Part shown: piece by piece, positions 8,582-17,253 of the stretch | Layout of the letters: every line of letters starts with the position of its first letter | Numbering within the stretch: position 1 is the first letter of the stretch | Origin: Algoriphagus sp. | GTDB lineage: Bacteria > Bacteroidota > Bacteroidia > Cytophagales > Cyclobacteriaceae | Direction: 5' to 3' | Assembly: GCF_013373065.1 (NCBI RefSeq) | Contig: NZ_JABXIN010000033.1 | Coordinates: 1-61,695, forward strand | DNA: 61,695 bases | Made by a program: the position numbers and the translations under genes | The notes under the pieces: generated by a model | Database searches by the model: none | What the model was told of the DNA's origin: nothing | The model's input: only the letters and a program-made list of their open reading frames with translations

Positions 8582-8683
8582 TTTTATTATAGCTTAAAAG
8601 AAAAGTTCGGAAGGAAATGAAAAACAAGATAATATTTTAACTTGAGATCAAAATCACCTAACCTGAAAGAACAATAAACCACC

Positions 8684-9829
8684 ATGACTGAAATCCCTAT
8701 CCGTTCAGGGCTTGGACAACGGTACCTAGCTTTAGATGTCCTTCGCGGAATGACCATTGCCTTTATGATCATTGTCAATACGCCCGGAAGTTGGTCCAAT
8801 TTATATGGACCATTAGCACATGCCGACTGGCATGGCTTCACGCCTACTGACTTGGTTTTTCCTACATTTTTGTTTGTTGTGGGAAATGCCATGAGTTTTT
8901 CCATGAAAAAACTCTCTGAAATGTCCCGCGGCGCGTTCTTCCGAAAAGTTGGCAAACGAACGCTACTGATTTTCTTAATTGGATGGCTTTTAAATGCGTT
9001 CCCCTTCTTTGATTATTCCGAAACCGGGGCAATCCAATTTATCGACCTTACTGAAGTTCGCTTTTTCGGTGTTTTACAACGAATTGCACTCTCCTATTTC
9101 TTCGCCGCAATCATTCTTTATTACGGAGGTCTTCGAGCTGGATGGATCTTTTCCATTTCGGCACTGCTGCTTTATTGGCCAATCATGTACTTCTTTGGAG
9201 ATCCAGGCGACCCATACAGCCTTAATGGTAACGCTGCTATCAAATTAGATTTGCTAGTAGTGGGAGCTGAAAGAATGTACATGGGTGAAGGTGTCCCATT
9301 TGATCCAGAGGGAATCCTAAGTACCCTTACTTCCATCGTAAATGTACTTGCAGGTTTTATTGTAGGAAAAATGATCCAAAAAATGGGCAATAATACCAAA
9401 ACCGTTCGCTTATTACTTATTTCTGGAATTGTACTCGTTGCCTTAAGTTATGTTTGGGATTTAGGATTCCCGATCAACAAAAAGATTTGGACAAGTTCCT
9501 ATGTAATCCTAACCGTTGGATGGGATCTCATTCTCTTAGCCGCTTTGGTATTTTTGATAGAAGTGAAAAACGCCGTGTCTTGGACCTATTTCTTTCAGGT
9601 CTTTGGAAGAAATCCACTTATTCTCTATGTCCTTTCGGGAGTGGTGATTTCAATATTTTCAATGATTCCGGTTGGCGATACTACGCTTAAGGGATTCATT
9701 TATTCCACAGCCTTCACCAGTTGGTTGGGTCCAAAAAACGCCTCCTTTCTTTTTGCCATCTCCTATATGCTATTGATTTGGCTTATTGGGCTTTGGATGG
9801 ATAAAAAGAAAATCTATATCAAAGTCTAA
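8684..9829 (+). CDS. Membrane acyltransferase of the NagX/HGSNAT-like family (COG4299, DUF5009)
   Basis: The 381-residue protein has about ten hydrophobic helices. The N-terminal signature RYLALDVLRGMTIAFMIIVN, then HADWHGFTPTDLVFPTFLFVVG, is typical of bacterial relatives of heparan-alpha-glucosaminide N-acetyltransferase. These proteins are thought to move acetyl groups across the inner membrane onto amino sugars. FQVFGRNPLILYVLSG lies near residue 305, and the C-terminus ends in a lysine-rich tail. It is followed by a strong terminator, so it is probably monocistronic. Transport plus acetylation is family knowledge; the substrate is unknown. Confidence 0.8.
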   Translation: MTEIPIRSGLGQRYLALDVLRGMTIAFMIIVNTPGSWSNLYGPLAHADWHGFTPTDLVFPTFLFVVGNAMSFSMKKLSEMSRGAFFRKVGKRTLLIFLIGWLLNAFPFFDYSETGAIQFIDLTEVRFFGVLQRIALSYFFAAIILYYGGLRAGWIFSISALLLYWPIMYFFGDPGDPYSLNGNAAIKLDLLVVGAERMYMGEGVPFDPEGILSTLTSIVNVLAGFIVGKMIQKMGNNTKTVRLLLISGIVLVALSYVWDLGFPINKKIWTSSYVILTVGWDLILLAALVFLIEVKNAVSWTYFFQVFGRNPLILYVLSGVVISIFSMIPVGDTTLKGFIYSTAFTSWLGPKNASFLFAISYMLLIWLIGLWMDKKKIYIKV

Positions 9830-9836
9830 ATACAAC

Positions 9837-9880
9837 AAAGCAATCCATGGGAACAGTTAGTGAACCTATGGATTGCTTTT
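9837..9880 (+). terminator. Rho-independent terminator of the acyltransferase gene
   Basis: A long stem AAAGCAATCCAT/ATGGATTGCTTT (9837-9848 and 9868-9879) is followed by T residues. The A run on the other side lets it also act for the convergent DUF3109 gene. Confidence 0.8.
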
Positions 9881-9916
9881 ATCATAGCTTGAAAGTGATT
9901 CAAGCCATCTTTTTTA

Positions 9917-10483
9917 TTACTCCTCCTCGATTTCTCGAATTAATTCCGCATACCAATCTTCCCCATACTTTCTGACCAAAGCGTCTTTTAAAAAGCGATA
10001 GAGTGGAACTTGCAAACTCTTTCCTAATTGACAAGCTGGATCACAGATATGCCAACGATCATAGTTCACGGCATCAAATTGATCGTATTTCGTAATTCGG
10101 ATGGGATATAAATGGCAAGAAATTGGTTTCTTGAAATCAATTTTTCCATCCAAATAAGCTTGCTCGATCCCACACTTCAATACTCCTTTTTGATCGTAGA
10201 TAGCATAGGCACATTCCTGATTGTCACCAATCGTTGGAGTCCCCTTATCTCCATCTTTGTCGATCACCCAGGTTCCTTGACTTTCGATTACAGCTCTTCC
10301 TTCCGGGCTGAGATATTCCTTTACTTTTGGATAGATTTCTTCAAGAATTTTCGTTTCCTCTTCTTCCAGAGGAGCTCCTGCATCACCTTCTACACAGCAG
10401 GCGCCCTTACATGCTTCAAGGTCGCAGACAAAAAAATTTTCTTTGATATCATCTGAAAGGACCGCATTTCCAATTTGGATCAT
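9917..10483 (-). CDS. DUF3109 family protein with cysteine cluster
   Basis: The 188-residue soluble protein is conserved in Bacteroidota. Cysteine motifs are [15 protein letters not shown] near residue 20, [28 protein letters not shown] and ICDPACQLG. They resemble the YkgJ/DUF3109 zinc- or iron-sulfur-binding cluster. No catalytic residues are known to me, so its function is unassigned. A good -7/-33 promoter pair lies 18-46 bases upstream of the ATG. Confidence 0.8.
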   Translation of the reverse strand: MIQIGNAVLSDDIKENFFVCDLEACKGACCVEGDAGAPLEEEETKILEEIYPKVKEYLSPEGRAVIESQGTWVIDKDGDKGTPTIGDNQECAYAIYDQKGVLKCGIEQAYLDGKIDFKKPISCHLYPIRITKYDQFDAVNYDRWHICDPACQLGKSLQVPLYRFLKDALVRKYGEDWYAELIREIEEE

Positions 10484-10500
10484 CTCTAATTTAATTTTTG

Positions 10501-10529
10501 CAAAGGTACATAATCCAAAAAGAAAGCAA
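10501..10529 (-). promoter_or_regulatory. Bacteroidota-type promoter for the DUF3109 gene
   Basis: Read on the minus strand, TTG (10529-10527), an 18-base spacer, then TACCTTTG (10508-10501) match the -33 TTG and -7 TAnnTTTG consensus of the Bacteroidota primary sigma factor. Transcription would begin about ten bases before the ATG at 10483. Confidence 0.6.
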
Positions 10530-10589
10530 TCTCCATTATCGAGTTCTTCTGTTTTTCGATTTAAGGATGAATGCTTAATTCATTTTGGG

Positions 10590-10623
10590 ATAAAAAAAGA
10601 ACCGCTCCTTGTTAGGAGCGGCT
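10590..10623 (-). terminator. Terminator-like hairpin on the minus strand with no gene before it
   Basis: On the minus strand GAGCCGCTCC-TAACAA-GGAGCGGTTC is followed by TTTTTTT. No protein gene on that strand lies between it and rnpB. The 373-base gap 10484-10856 otherwise contains the DUF3109 promoter, a plus-strand 15-codon ORF starting at 10637 (MKKSYFLAFGNRNSP) of doubtful meaning, and AT-rich DNA. Confidence 0.6.
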
Positions 10624-10880
10624 CAACCCAGCACTATGAAGAAAAGCTATTTTTTAGCCTTTGGAAATAGAAACAGCCCTTAAGCTAAAAGGTTTTCAGA
10701 TCGTTTGTTTTTTTTGATTTTTTTTGAAAAATTATTTAGACCATTAGCAAAACTGTCCTATCCACCTTTTTCGACTGTTTCTAAGGACTTTTTAAATATT
10801 GTTAGAATGGATTTTAAGGAGGAATCAAATAATAAAATTTCACGTTATTTGTATCGTGCAAGTCGGTCTGCCGCCGTTTC

Positions 10881-10900
10881 GTTCCGATTTCGATCGGAAC
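10881..10900. repeat. Perfect hairpin GTTCCGAT-TTCG-ATCGGAAC within rnpB
   Basis: The 8-bp arms enclose a TTCG tetraloop. It lies in the P3-like arm just before the first conserved core block. It may simply be a native stable hairpin, though its arm resembles the CCGAT palindromes. Confidence 0.65.
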
Positions 10901-11010
10901 TGGAAAGGAGGAAAGTCCGGGCAACATAGAGCACCATACTTCCTAACGGGAAGGAGTTTGGCTGGCGACGGTCAAACTACAGAAAGTGCCACAGAAAATA
11001 TACCGTCCTG

Positions 11011-11030
11011 ATCCCGATTGCTATCGGGAT
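11011..11030. repeat. TCCCGAT-family palindrome inserted in the P12-like arm of rnpB
   Basis: ATCCCGATTGCTATCGGGAT has 8-bp arms around TGCT. The TCCCGAT/ATCGGGA arms are identical to those of the palindromes at 97-112 and 494-509. It lies between the ACAGAAA block and the GGTGAAAAGG block, where type A RNase P RNAs vary in length. Confidence 0.75.
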
Positions 11031-11298
11031 GGGATAAGGGTGAAAAGGTGGGGTAAGAGCCCACCGCTCCAGTGGTGACATTGGAGGCAGGGTAAACCTT
11101 ATGGGTTGAAAGATCAAATAGGCCCCGGGCAAAGAGCTGCTCGTTCGATTTCTGCTTTGCAGAATTCCGGGGTGGGTAGATCGATGGATCCTGACTGTGA
11201 AGTCAGGGCTAGATAAATGGTAGACCATCTCTCCTTATTGGGAGCAGATGACAGAACCCGGCTTACAGACTTGCACATTTCTTTTTATCTTAGTCCCT

Positions 11299-12456
11299 AT
11301 GTCAAAAATCTTGATTATTGATGACGAAAAAGTCATCAGAGCTACCCTTCGGGAAATCCTTGAGTATGAAAATTTTGAGGTATCAGAAGCCAGTGATGGT
11401 GAAGCTGGCCTTGAAAAAATTAAGAACGAGGACTTCGACCTAGTTCTTTGCGATGTCAAAATGCCCAAAATGGACGGAATTGAAGTCCTTACCCATGCCA
11501 AGGAACTTGGAAAGTCTCCACAGTTTATCATGATCTCGGCTCATGGAAGCATTGAAACCGCAGTAGAAGCTACGAAAAAGGGTGCTTTTGACTTTATTCC
11601 CAAACCTCCGGATCTAAACCGGCTGCTACTAACTGTTCGAAATGCACTAGAAAAAAAGAATCTGGTGACCGAAACGAAAGTTTTGAAAAAGAAGCTTTCA
11701 AAGAAATTTGACATGGTCGGTGAGTCACCTGCAATTCTTCATGTGAAAGAAACCATCGAAAAAGTCGCCCCGACTGAAGCACGTGTTTTAATCACAGGAC
11801 CGAATGGAACAGGAAAGGAATTAGTGGCACATTGGGTACACCAAAAAAGTAACCGCTCTGCGCAGTCTTTTGTAGCTGTAAACTGCGCAGCAATCCCCTC
11901 TGAATTGATCGAATCAGAATTATTCGGTCATGAAAAAGGAGCCTTTACTTCGGCCCATAAGCAACGAGCAGGGAAATTTGAACAGGCGCAGGGAGGAACT
12001 CTCTTCCTAGATGAAATCGGAGACATGTCCCTATCTGCTCAATCCAAAGTTCTCCGGGCTTTACAGGAAAATTTGATCAACCGAGTGGGTAGTGATAAGG
12101 ACATCAAAGTAGATGTACGAGTTTTGGCAGCAACCAACAAGGATCTGAAAAAGGAGATTGAAGAAGGAAATTTCCGGGAGGACCTCTATCATCGATTGAG
12201 TGTCATCGTCATTCAGGTTCCTGCCTTAAAAGACCGAATAGAAGATATTCCGCTTCTCGTGGAAAAATTTCTACAAGACATTGCCCAAGAAAGTGGTGAC
12301 GCTAAACGTAACATCAGTTCGGAAGCACTCCAAAAACTTCAAGAGTATCCTTGGACTGGAAATATTCGAGAATTACGAAATGTAGTGGAACGATTGGTTA
12401 TCCTCGGAGAAGATCCTATCAGTTTGAATGACATTAAAAAATATGCTGACTACTAA
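11299..12456 (+). CDS. Sigma-54-interacting response regulator lacking a DNA-binding domain (NtrC-type)
   Basis: The 385-residue product starts at ATG 11299 ([10 protein letters not shown]); an upstream ATG at 11248 lies inside rnpB and is rejected. The receiver domain (1-120) has DDE, phospho-acceptor D52 (LCDVKMP) and an S/K pair. The AAA+ sigma-54 activator domain has GPNGTGKE (167-174), the sigma-54-contacting GAFTSA (214-219), and [13 protein letters not shown]. It ends with [15 protein letters not shown] and 18 more residues, so the usual C-terminal Fis-type HTH is missing. It would have to act without direct DNA binding or with a partner. The stop codon overlaps its terminator. Confidence 0.92.
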   Translation: MSKILIIDDEKVIRATLREILEYENFEVSEASDGEAGLEKIKNEDFDLVLCDVKMPKMDGIEVLTHAKELGKSPQFIMISAHGSIETAVEATKKGAFDFIPKPPDLNRLLLTVRNALEKKNLVTETKVLKKKLSKKFDMVGESPAILHVKETIEKVAPTEARVLITGPNGTGKELVAHWVHQKSNRSAQSFVAVNCAAIPSELIESELFGHEKGAFTSAHKQRAGKFEQAQGGTLFLDEIGDMSLSAQSKVLRALQENLINRVGSDKDIKVDVRVLAATNKDLKKEIEEGNFREDLYHRLSVIVIQVPALKDRIEDIPLLVEKFLQDIAQESGDAKRNISSEALQKLQEYPWTGNIRELRNVVERLVILGEDPISLNDIKKYADY

Positions 12457-12472
12457 AAGTCAGCATTTTTTT
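12443..12472 (+). terminator. Terminator overlapping the response-regulator stop codon
   Basis: The stem ATGCTGAC/GTCAGCAT (12443-12450 and 12459-12466) is followed by TTTTTT. The TAG/TAA region of the upstream ORF forms part of the hairpin. Confidence 0.8.
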
Positions 12473-12590
12473 ATCCATTTGCTCTTTCAACAGTGTCAGC
12501 TTTCGCATAAGCAGGACAAGGCTTACTAGAAGCACAGGCACCCAAAGCAAGAACTCCAATCAACAAGGCAATCGTGGCTAATTTTTTCAT
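12471..12590 (-). CDS. Small lipoprotein, 39 residues
   Basis: A short ORF starts at ATG 12590 (minus) and ends TAA at 12471. The product is MKKLATIALLIGVLALGACA followed by a polar tail, SSKPCPAYAKADTVERANG. The lipobox LGAC gives a lipidated cysteine at residue 19, leaving a mature peptide of 21 residues with a CPAY motif. Similar tiny lipoproteins with CPAY tails occur in Bacteroidota, but I know no function. The ORF fills the space between two genes, and its 3' end touches the opposing terminator. Confidence 0.75.
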   Translation of the reverse strand: MKKLATIALLIGVLALGACASSKPCPAYAKADTVERANG

Positions 12591-12641
12591 CTATTTTATA
12601 GTTTTAAAATCAAATATGTCTAATTAATTGTATTCTAACAA

Positions 12642-13637
12642 TTACTGCACCAATAAATTACACCCGCGGATTTCGGAATTATCAATTCTTCCCAAAACTT
12701 CCAATTCTCCTTTTTGATTTATCCTTCCCAAATCTTGGGTCTCTATAAAGGCACAGGAATGGAAATTTGCCAAATCAATCACATTAATTCCTCCTTGGGA
12801 CCGGGTAGACCAGCTGAAGGGATCATTGATATCCCGAATTAGAACGTGCATACAGTCGGGAATCGTATAGACCCCATCCCCTTTTGAATATGCTTGGGAC
12901 ATTAATTCAGTCATACCATATTCAGAATGGATTGTAGAAACCTGGAAATAGGCTTTCAATATATCATGAACTTCTTCCCGAATCATTTCCTTTCTTCTCC
13001 CCTTCATTCCTCCTGTTTCCATAACGATCAAATTTTCCATGGTTGAAAAATCCTTCTCTGATTCTGCCAAATCCAAAAGTGCAAAAGTCACTCCCAGCAA
13101 AAGTACTTTCCGATCATCATTTCGAAGCTCGTTTAGCTTTCGCAAAAGTTCATCCTGATTGTACAAGTAAAAGCCAGAATGAGAGGACTCCGATTGTTGA
13201 ATAAAATAATCTGCCATAGCAACCAAACTGCTTCCCTGACGCTCCAAATAGGCAGGCAACAAGGCTAAGACATGAAAATTCTTAATCGAGCCATATTCAT
13301 GCTCAAAAAGGCGTAAGGCATGTTCCAAATACCAATCCTTAGACCAAAAGTAATGGCGACTACTAATCATACCGGTCGTCCCAGAACTGGTAAACTCACC
13401 TTCAAAACTATCTAATGAGGCAGAAACAACCGGAAATTCTTTAAAAAAACGAATGGGAAGAAAGGGTATTTCTTCTAAGGCAAATATGGATTCAGGATGA
13501 ATTTTTCGAGCCTGAAGGTATTTCTGGTAAACAGGGTTGGCATTTGCCTGAAAGCGGAATATTTCCAAAGCCAGCTTTTCAAAATCAGACTTATTGAAAT
13601 CTCTTAGCTTTTCCGAAAAACTTTTAAAATCCTGCAT
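12642..13637 (-). CDS. LuxE/PaaK-type acyl-protein synthetase-like protein
   Basis: The 331-residue protein belongs to the adenylate-forming (ANL) superfamily. TSSGTTGM (84-90) is the phosphate-binding loop. FHVLALLPAYLERQGSSLVA, then HSEYGMTELMSQAYS near 240, match LuxE acyl-protein ligases, which activate a fatty acid as acyl-AMP and move it to a cysteine. In Bacteroidota such genes are often stand-alone and not linked to luminescence. The neighbours give no substrate clue. It is divergent from the lipoprotein gene at 13700, with 62 bases between them. Confidence 0.8.
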   Translation of the reverse strand: MQDFKSFSEKLRDFNKSDFEKLALEIFRFQANANPVYQKYLQARKIHPESIFALEEIPFLPIRFFKEFPVVSASLDSFEGEFTSSGTTGMISSRHYFWSKDWYLEHALRLFEHEYGSIKNFHVLALLPAYLERQGSSLVAMADYFIQQSESSHSGFYLYNQDELLRKLNELRNDDRKVLLLGVTFALLDLAESEKDFSTMENLIVMETGGMKGRRKEMIREEVHDILKAYFQVSTIHSEYGMTELMSQAYSKGDGVYTIPDCMHVLIRDINDPFSWSTRSQGGINVIDLANFHSCAFIETQDLGRINQKGELEVLGRIDNSEIRGCNLLVQ

Positions 13638-13699
13638 CGTTTTATAATTTGCATCAAATCGGATAGGAAAACTATTCCACCGCTAAATTAATTCGGCAC

Positions 13700-14377
13700 A
13701 TGCGTTTCAACAGAATTTCAAGTATTTTCTTTTCCATACTTTTAGTGAGTGGTTGTGTCAACCCTCCTGACAATTTCCCTTCTGTCCCTAGCATCACTTT
13801 TGAATCTCTAGAATATGTTCCTACCTCAGGCCCGGATTCTTTAATCGTAGGGATAGATTTCCAAGATGCCGAAGGAGATTTAGGATTGTCCGCTACGGAT
13901 ATCAACCCACCCTTTAATGCCTTGGAATATCAACGGGATGTTGCGGGGAATTTAATCACCTATTCCAGACGTCCAGCTGAGGCTCCTAGCTACAACCCTA
14001 TTGACTGGGTGATTGATCCTATCATCAACAATCAGACAGTAAAAGACACAATTTGGGTTAAACAAAATCCCAATCAGTATAATATTTTCGTAAAGTTTTT
14101 TGTCAAACGAAACGGTCAATTCACTGAATTTCGCTGGGAAGACCCTCCCTTTTATACAACGTTTAATGGACGCTTTCCAAGGATTTTGACCACAGAAGAT
14201 GGTCAAGCTGTTGAGGGAAATATCAAATATGCGATGCTGTCTTCAGGCTGGGAATCTATCTTCAGAAATGACACTATTCGGGTTGACATTCAAATTCAAG
14301 ACCGGCAACTTAATCGAAGCAATGAAGTTTCCAGCGATCAAGTAACGCTAAGGCAAATCACCAGAAACAACCCATAA
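13700..14377 (+). CDS. Hypothetical lipoprotein, 225 residues
   Basis: The N-terminus MRFNRISSIFFSILLVSGCV has a lipobox (LVSGC, Cys 19). The mature part contains GPDSLIVGIDFQDAEGDLGL near residue 42, a pattern of beta-rich extracytoplasmic proteins that I have seen in Bacteroidota lipoproteins but cannot name. No catalytic motif is visible. It ends before a clear terminator that also faces the E1 gene. Confidence 0.75.
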   Translation: MRFNRISSIFFSILLVSGCVNPPDNFPSVPSITFESLEYVPTSGPDSLIVGIDFQDAEGDLGLSATDINPPFNALEYQRDVAGNLITYSRRPAEAPSYNPIDWVIDPIINNQTVKDTIWVKQNPNQYNIFVKFFVKRNGQFTEFRWEDPPFYTTFNGRFPRILTTEDGQAVEGNIKYAMLSSGWESIFRNDTIRVDIQIQDRQLNRSNEVSSDQVTLRQITRNNP

Positions 14378-14378
14378 A

Positions 14379-14405
14379 AAAAGGAGGTTTAAGCCTCCTT
14401 TTTTT
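14379..14405. terminator. Bidirectional terminator between lipoprotein and E1 genes
   Basis: The stem AAAGGAGG/CCTCCTTT is flanked by A on one side and T on the other. It can serve both convergent genes. Confidence 0.8.
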
Positions 14406-14419
14406 ATATTCTATTCCAT

Positions 14420-16834
14420 TTAAATTTTTGGAAATTTCTTTGGGTTTGTCTCGTGCATGAGTGCGTAGACTTTTTCAATTACATCGTCTGCACTCGGTTT
14501 GGAGAAATAATCCCCATCTGAGGAATAAGCAGGTCGATGCGCTTTTGCAGGGAGAGTTTGAGGTTCTGAATCTAAGAATTTAAAGAGTTGTTGCCCCTCA
14601 ATTGCCTGTTGCAGCATGTAAGCCGAAGCTCCTCCCGGCACATCCTCATCTGCAAATATCACCCGATTGGTTTTTTTCACAGATTCTCCAATAACTCGAA
14701 ACCGATCAAAAGGAATAAGGGTCTGAACGTCAACCACCTCAACTTCAATTCCCATGGAAGATAATTCGGCTGCTGCTTCCAATACAATTCTACACATGGA
14801 ACCATAAGTTACAACAGTCACATCCGTTCCTTCCCGAATTACTTCCGGTTTTCCTAGAGGAACCGTGTATTCCCCCATGTTCTCAGGAAGCTTTTCTTTC
14901 AACCGATATCCATTCAAACATTCAATAACGATTGCTGGGTCATCTGATTGCAACAAGGTATTGTACATCCCTGCAGCTTGTGTCATATCTCTCGGAACGC
15001 AAACCAACATTCCTCGAAGAGTGGACAAAATCATTCCCATTGGAGATCCAGCATGCCATACTCCTTCCAGTCGATGACCTCGTGTTCTAACAATCAAAGG
15101 AGCCTTTTGACCACCTTTTGTTCGGTATTGCAATGAAGCTAAATCATCGGAAAGCATTTGCAATCCATAAAGCAGGTAATCCAAATACTGAATCTCAGCT
15201 ACGGGACGTAAACCTCGAAGCGCTGTTCCGATCCCTTGACCGATGATAGTACACTCTCGAATACTTGTATCCGAAACGCGAAGCTCCCCATATTTTGCCT
15301 GTAAACCTGCAAATGCTTGGTTTACATCTCCAATCTTTCCAACATCCTCACCAAAAGCGAAAAAACGTGGGTCTTGCCCTAATTTATAATCAAAGAATGC
15401 TTGTAGTACTTCTCTCCCATCCACTAACGATGGAGAATCAGAGTAGCTGGGAGCAACCTCTTTGACTTTCAGCGCTGACCATTCTGACTCGGAATATAAA
15501 TGGCTGCTGTAGCGTTCATGGTTTTTCTCCTGCTGCTGCTCGTACCAATCATGAAGCTTGTTTTTACCTTTACCTTGATCGAAGCGCAGGTTAAATAATG
15601 CCTTTCTTACAGTAGAAATCACATCCTTACGAATAGGATTGATAGTTTTGGAAAGATCATGCGCTAACTGCTCCAAAACCACCTTTCGGTTACTTTCTTG
15701 GGCAGCTTCCCGGATAAGCGTTACTGCTTCGGAAAGTTCTTGTTTGATCTCTCCCATGAAATCGGCCCAAGCTGCTTCTTTTTCTTTTTTGACTTGTGCC
15801 TTAGCTTCAGCATCAATCCGATCCAATTCATCGGCGGAAGCTAATTCTCTGGAAAGTATATATTCTCTAAATTTCTTAATGCAATCCCATTCCTTTTCCC
15901 AATCGAGTCGCTCTTTAGATTTATAGCGTTCATGTGAACCGGAAGTACTGTGTCCTTGTGGCTGAGTCATTTCCTCCACATGGATAAGTACAGGGACATG
16001 TTGCTTTCTTGCTAGATCTCCTGCCTTTGCAAATGCATTAAACAACCCTTCGTAATCCCAACCTTTAACCTTGATAATTTCAAAGCCTTTTTGATTTTCA
16101 GTTCGCTGAAAACCAGCCAATGCCTCAGAAATACTTCCTTTCGTCGTGTGGAATTCTTTTGGGACAGAAATTCCATACCCATCATCCCAAATGGCAGTAA
16201 CCATCGGAACCTGCAATACTCCTGCTGCATTGATGGATTCAAAAAACATCCCTTCAGAAGTGGATGCATTTCCTATTGTTCCCCAAGCAACCTCATTCCC
16301 GTTTATTGAGAAATCTTTGAATTGCTTCAGGTCTTTATTTTCCCGGTATAACTTCGAGGCGAAGGCTAAGCCCAACAGCTTGGGCATTTGAGCAGCTGTA
16401 GGTGATATATCTGCTGCAGAGTTGTATCGCTCGGTAAGTGGCTTCCAAGAACCGTCGTCGTTTAGGGAGCGGGTTGCAAAGTGCCCGTTCATTAATCTTC
16501 CTGCACTTGCAGGCTCAGCTTCCACGTTGGTATGGGCATAAAGTTGAGCGAAATACTGCTGAACAGTCAGCTCTCCTAAGGCAAACATAAACGTTTGATC
16601 CCGATAATATCCGGATCGAAAATCCCCTTTTCGAAAAGCTCGCGCCATGGCAATCTGAGCCAGCTCTTTACCATCTCCAAAAATCCCGAATTTTGCCTTT
16701 CCCATGAAAACTTCCTTTCTACCCATCAAGGATGCGTGCCTGCTAAGCAAGGCAATCCGGAAATCATTTAGTACGGCCTCTCGATCTGCTCTTGAATCTT
16801 CCACCTTTTTTGCGCTTTTTTCTGCTATTGCCAT
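14420..16834 (-). CDS. Fused alpha/beta E1 subunit of a 2-oxoacid dehydrogenase (thiamine-PP dependent)
   Basis: Start ATG 16834 gives MAIAEKSAKKVEDSRAD (804 residues); an ATG 22 codons upstream is possible. The N-terminal half is E1-alpha-like (GRLMNGHFATRS, then a TPP-site segment near 190-225, then QPQGHSTSGSHERY). The C-terminal half is E1-beta-like (FFAFGEDVGKIGDVNQAFAG, EIQYLDYLLYGLQMLSDDLA, VVTYGSMCRIVLEAA, FADEDVPGGASAY). It decarboxylates pyruvate or branched-chain 2-oxoacids. The usual TPP motif GDG...NN reads GNA...DD here. No E2 or E3 gene is adjacent, so the complex cannot be named. Confidence 0.88.
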   Translation of the reverse strand: MAIAEKSAKKVEDSRADREAVLNDFRIALLSRHASLMGRKEVFMGKAKFGIFGDGKELAQIAMARAFRKGDFRSGYYRDQTFMFALGELTVQQYFAQLYAHTNVEAEPASAGRLMNGHFATRSLNDDGSWKPLTERYNSAADISPTAAQMPKLLGLAFASKLYRENKDLKQFKDFSINGNEVAWGTIGNASTSEGMFFESINAAGVLQVPMVTAIWDDGYGISVPKEFHTTKGSISEALAGFQRTENQKGFEIIKVKGWDYEGLFNAFAKAGDLARKQHVPVLIHVEEMTQPQGHSTSGSHERYKSKERLDWEKEWDCIKKFREYILSRELASADELDRIDAEAKAQVKKEKEAAWADFMGEIKQELSEAVTLIREAAQESNRKVVLEQLAHDLSKTINPIRKDVISTVRKALFNLRFDQGKGKNKLHDWYEQQQEKNHERYSSHLYSESEWSALKVKEVAPSYSDSPSLVDGREVLQAFFDYKLGQDPRFFAFGEDVGKIGDVNQAFAGLQAKYGELRVSDTSIRECTIIGQGIGTALRGLRPVAEIQYLDYLLYGLQMLSDDLASLQYRTKGGQKAPLIVRTRGHRLEGVWHAGSPMGMILSTLRGMLVCVPRDMTQAAGMYNTLLQSDDPAIVIECLNGYRLKEKLPENMGEYTVPLGKPEVIREGTDVTVVTYGSMCRIVLEAAAELSSMGIEVEVVDVQTLIPFDRFRVIGESVKKTNRVIFADEDVPGGASAYMLQQAIEGQQLFKFLDSEPQTLPAKAHRPAYSSDGDYFSKPSADDVIEKVYALMHETNPKKFPKI

Positions 16835-17196
16835 ACGCGTTAATCTAAAGTTACTTTGGGTTTGATCTTTTTCTTCGAAATCAAAAATAACCAAAACCAT
16901 CTATTTTGCAAATATCTGAATAATATGATTGCGATCAAAAATTTTGAATAACCTTAAAAAAACTCGTTATAACCGAATAATATTTTGATTTAGCTTGATT
17001 TTTATTAAAAAAGTCTGATTTGCAAACACCTCTAATATTCTGAGTTTCAAACAATTCTCCAAAATTAATTCTCGGAATTTTTCATTATAAAAATTTAAAT
17101 TTTGAAATTTTATACAAATAACTACTCAATCAAAAAATATTATTCGGATTTTTAATTTTTTTCAAAATCATACCAAATACTATTCTAAAAATAGCA

Positions 17197-17224
17197 TTTG
17201 AAACCTTCTCCCTGATTATCTTTG
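17197..17224 (+). promoter_or_regulatory. Predicted promoter of alanine dehydrogenase
   Basis: TTTG (17197-17200), a 16-base spacer and TATCTTTG (17217-17224) match the Bacteroidota -33/-7 consensus, with the ATG at 17254. The rest of the gap (16901-17190) is very AT-rich DNA upstream of two divergent genes, and nothing else is seen in it. Confidence 0.6.
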
Positions 17225-17253
17225 CGCCACTATAAATCCAAATTTAGCAAGCC

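Larger units (their letters stand above)
10856..11276 (+). ncRNA. rnpB: RNase P RNA (bacterial type A)
   Basis: This is the catalytic RNA of RNase P, which matures tRNA 5' ends. Helix P1 is formed by GTGCAAGTC (10856-10864) and GACTTGCAC (11268-11276), which set both ends. Conserved core blocks are present in order: GGAGGAAAGTCCGGGCAACA near 10908, ACAGAAA near 10991, GGTGAAAAGGTGGGGTAAGAG near 11039, GATAAATGGTAGAC near 11213, and GACAGAACCCGGCTTACAGA near 11250. Length is about 421. Two perfect hairpins (10881-10900 and 11011-11030) extend peripheral helices; the second belongs to the same palindrome family as the tRNA remnants. The next gene starts 22 bases downstream. Confidence 0.95.

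Noticed and set aside
11248..11298. Upstream ATG extending the response regulator into rnpB
   Set aside because: The added residues lie in conserved rnpB sequence, and the normal receiver start [10 protein letters not shown] is at 11299.
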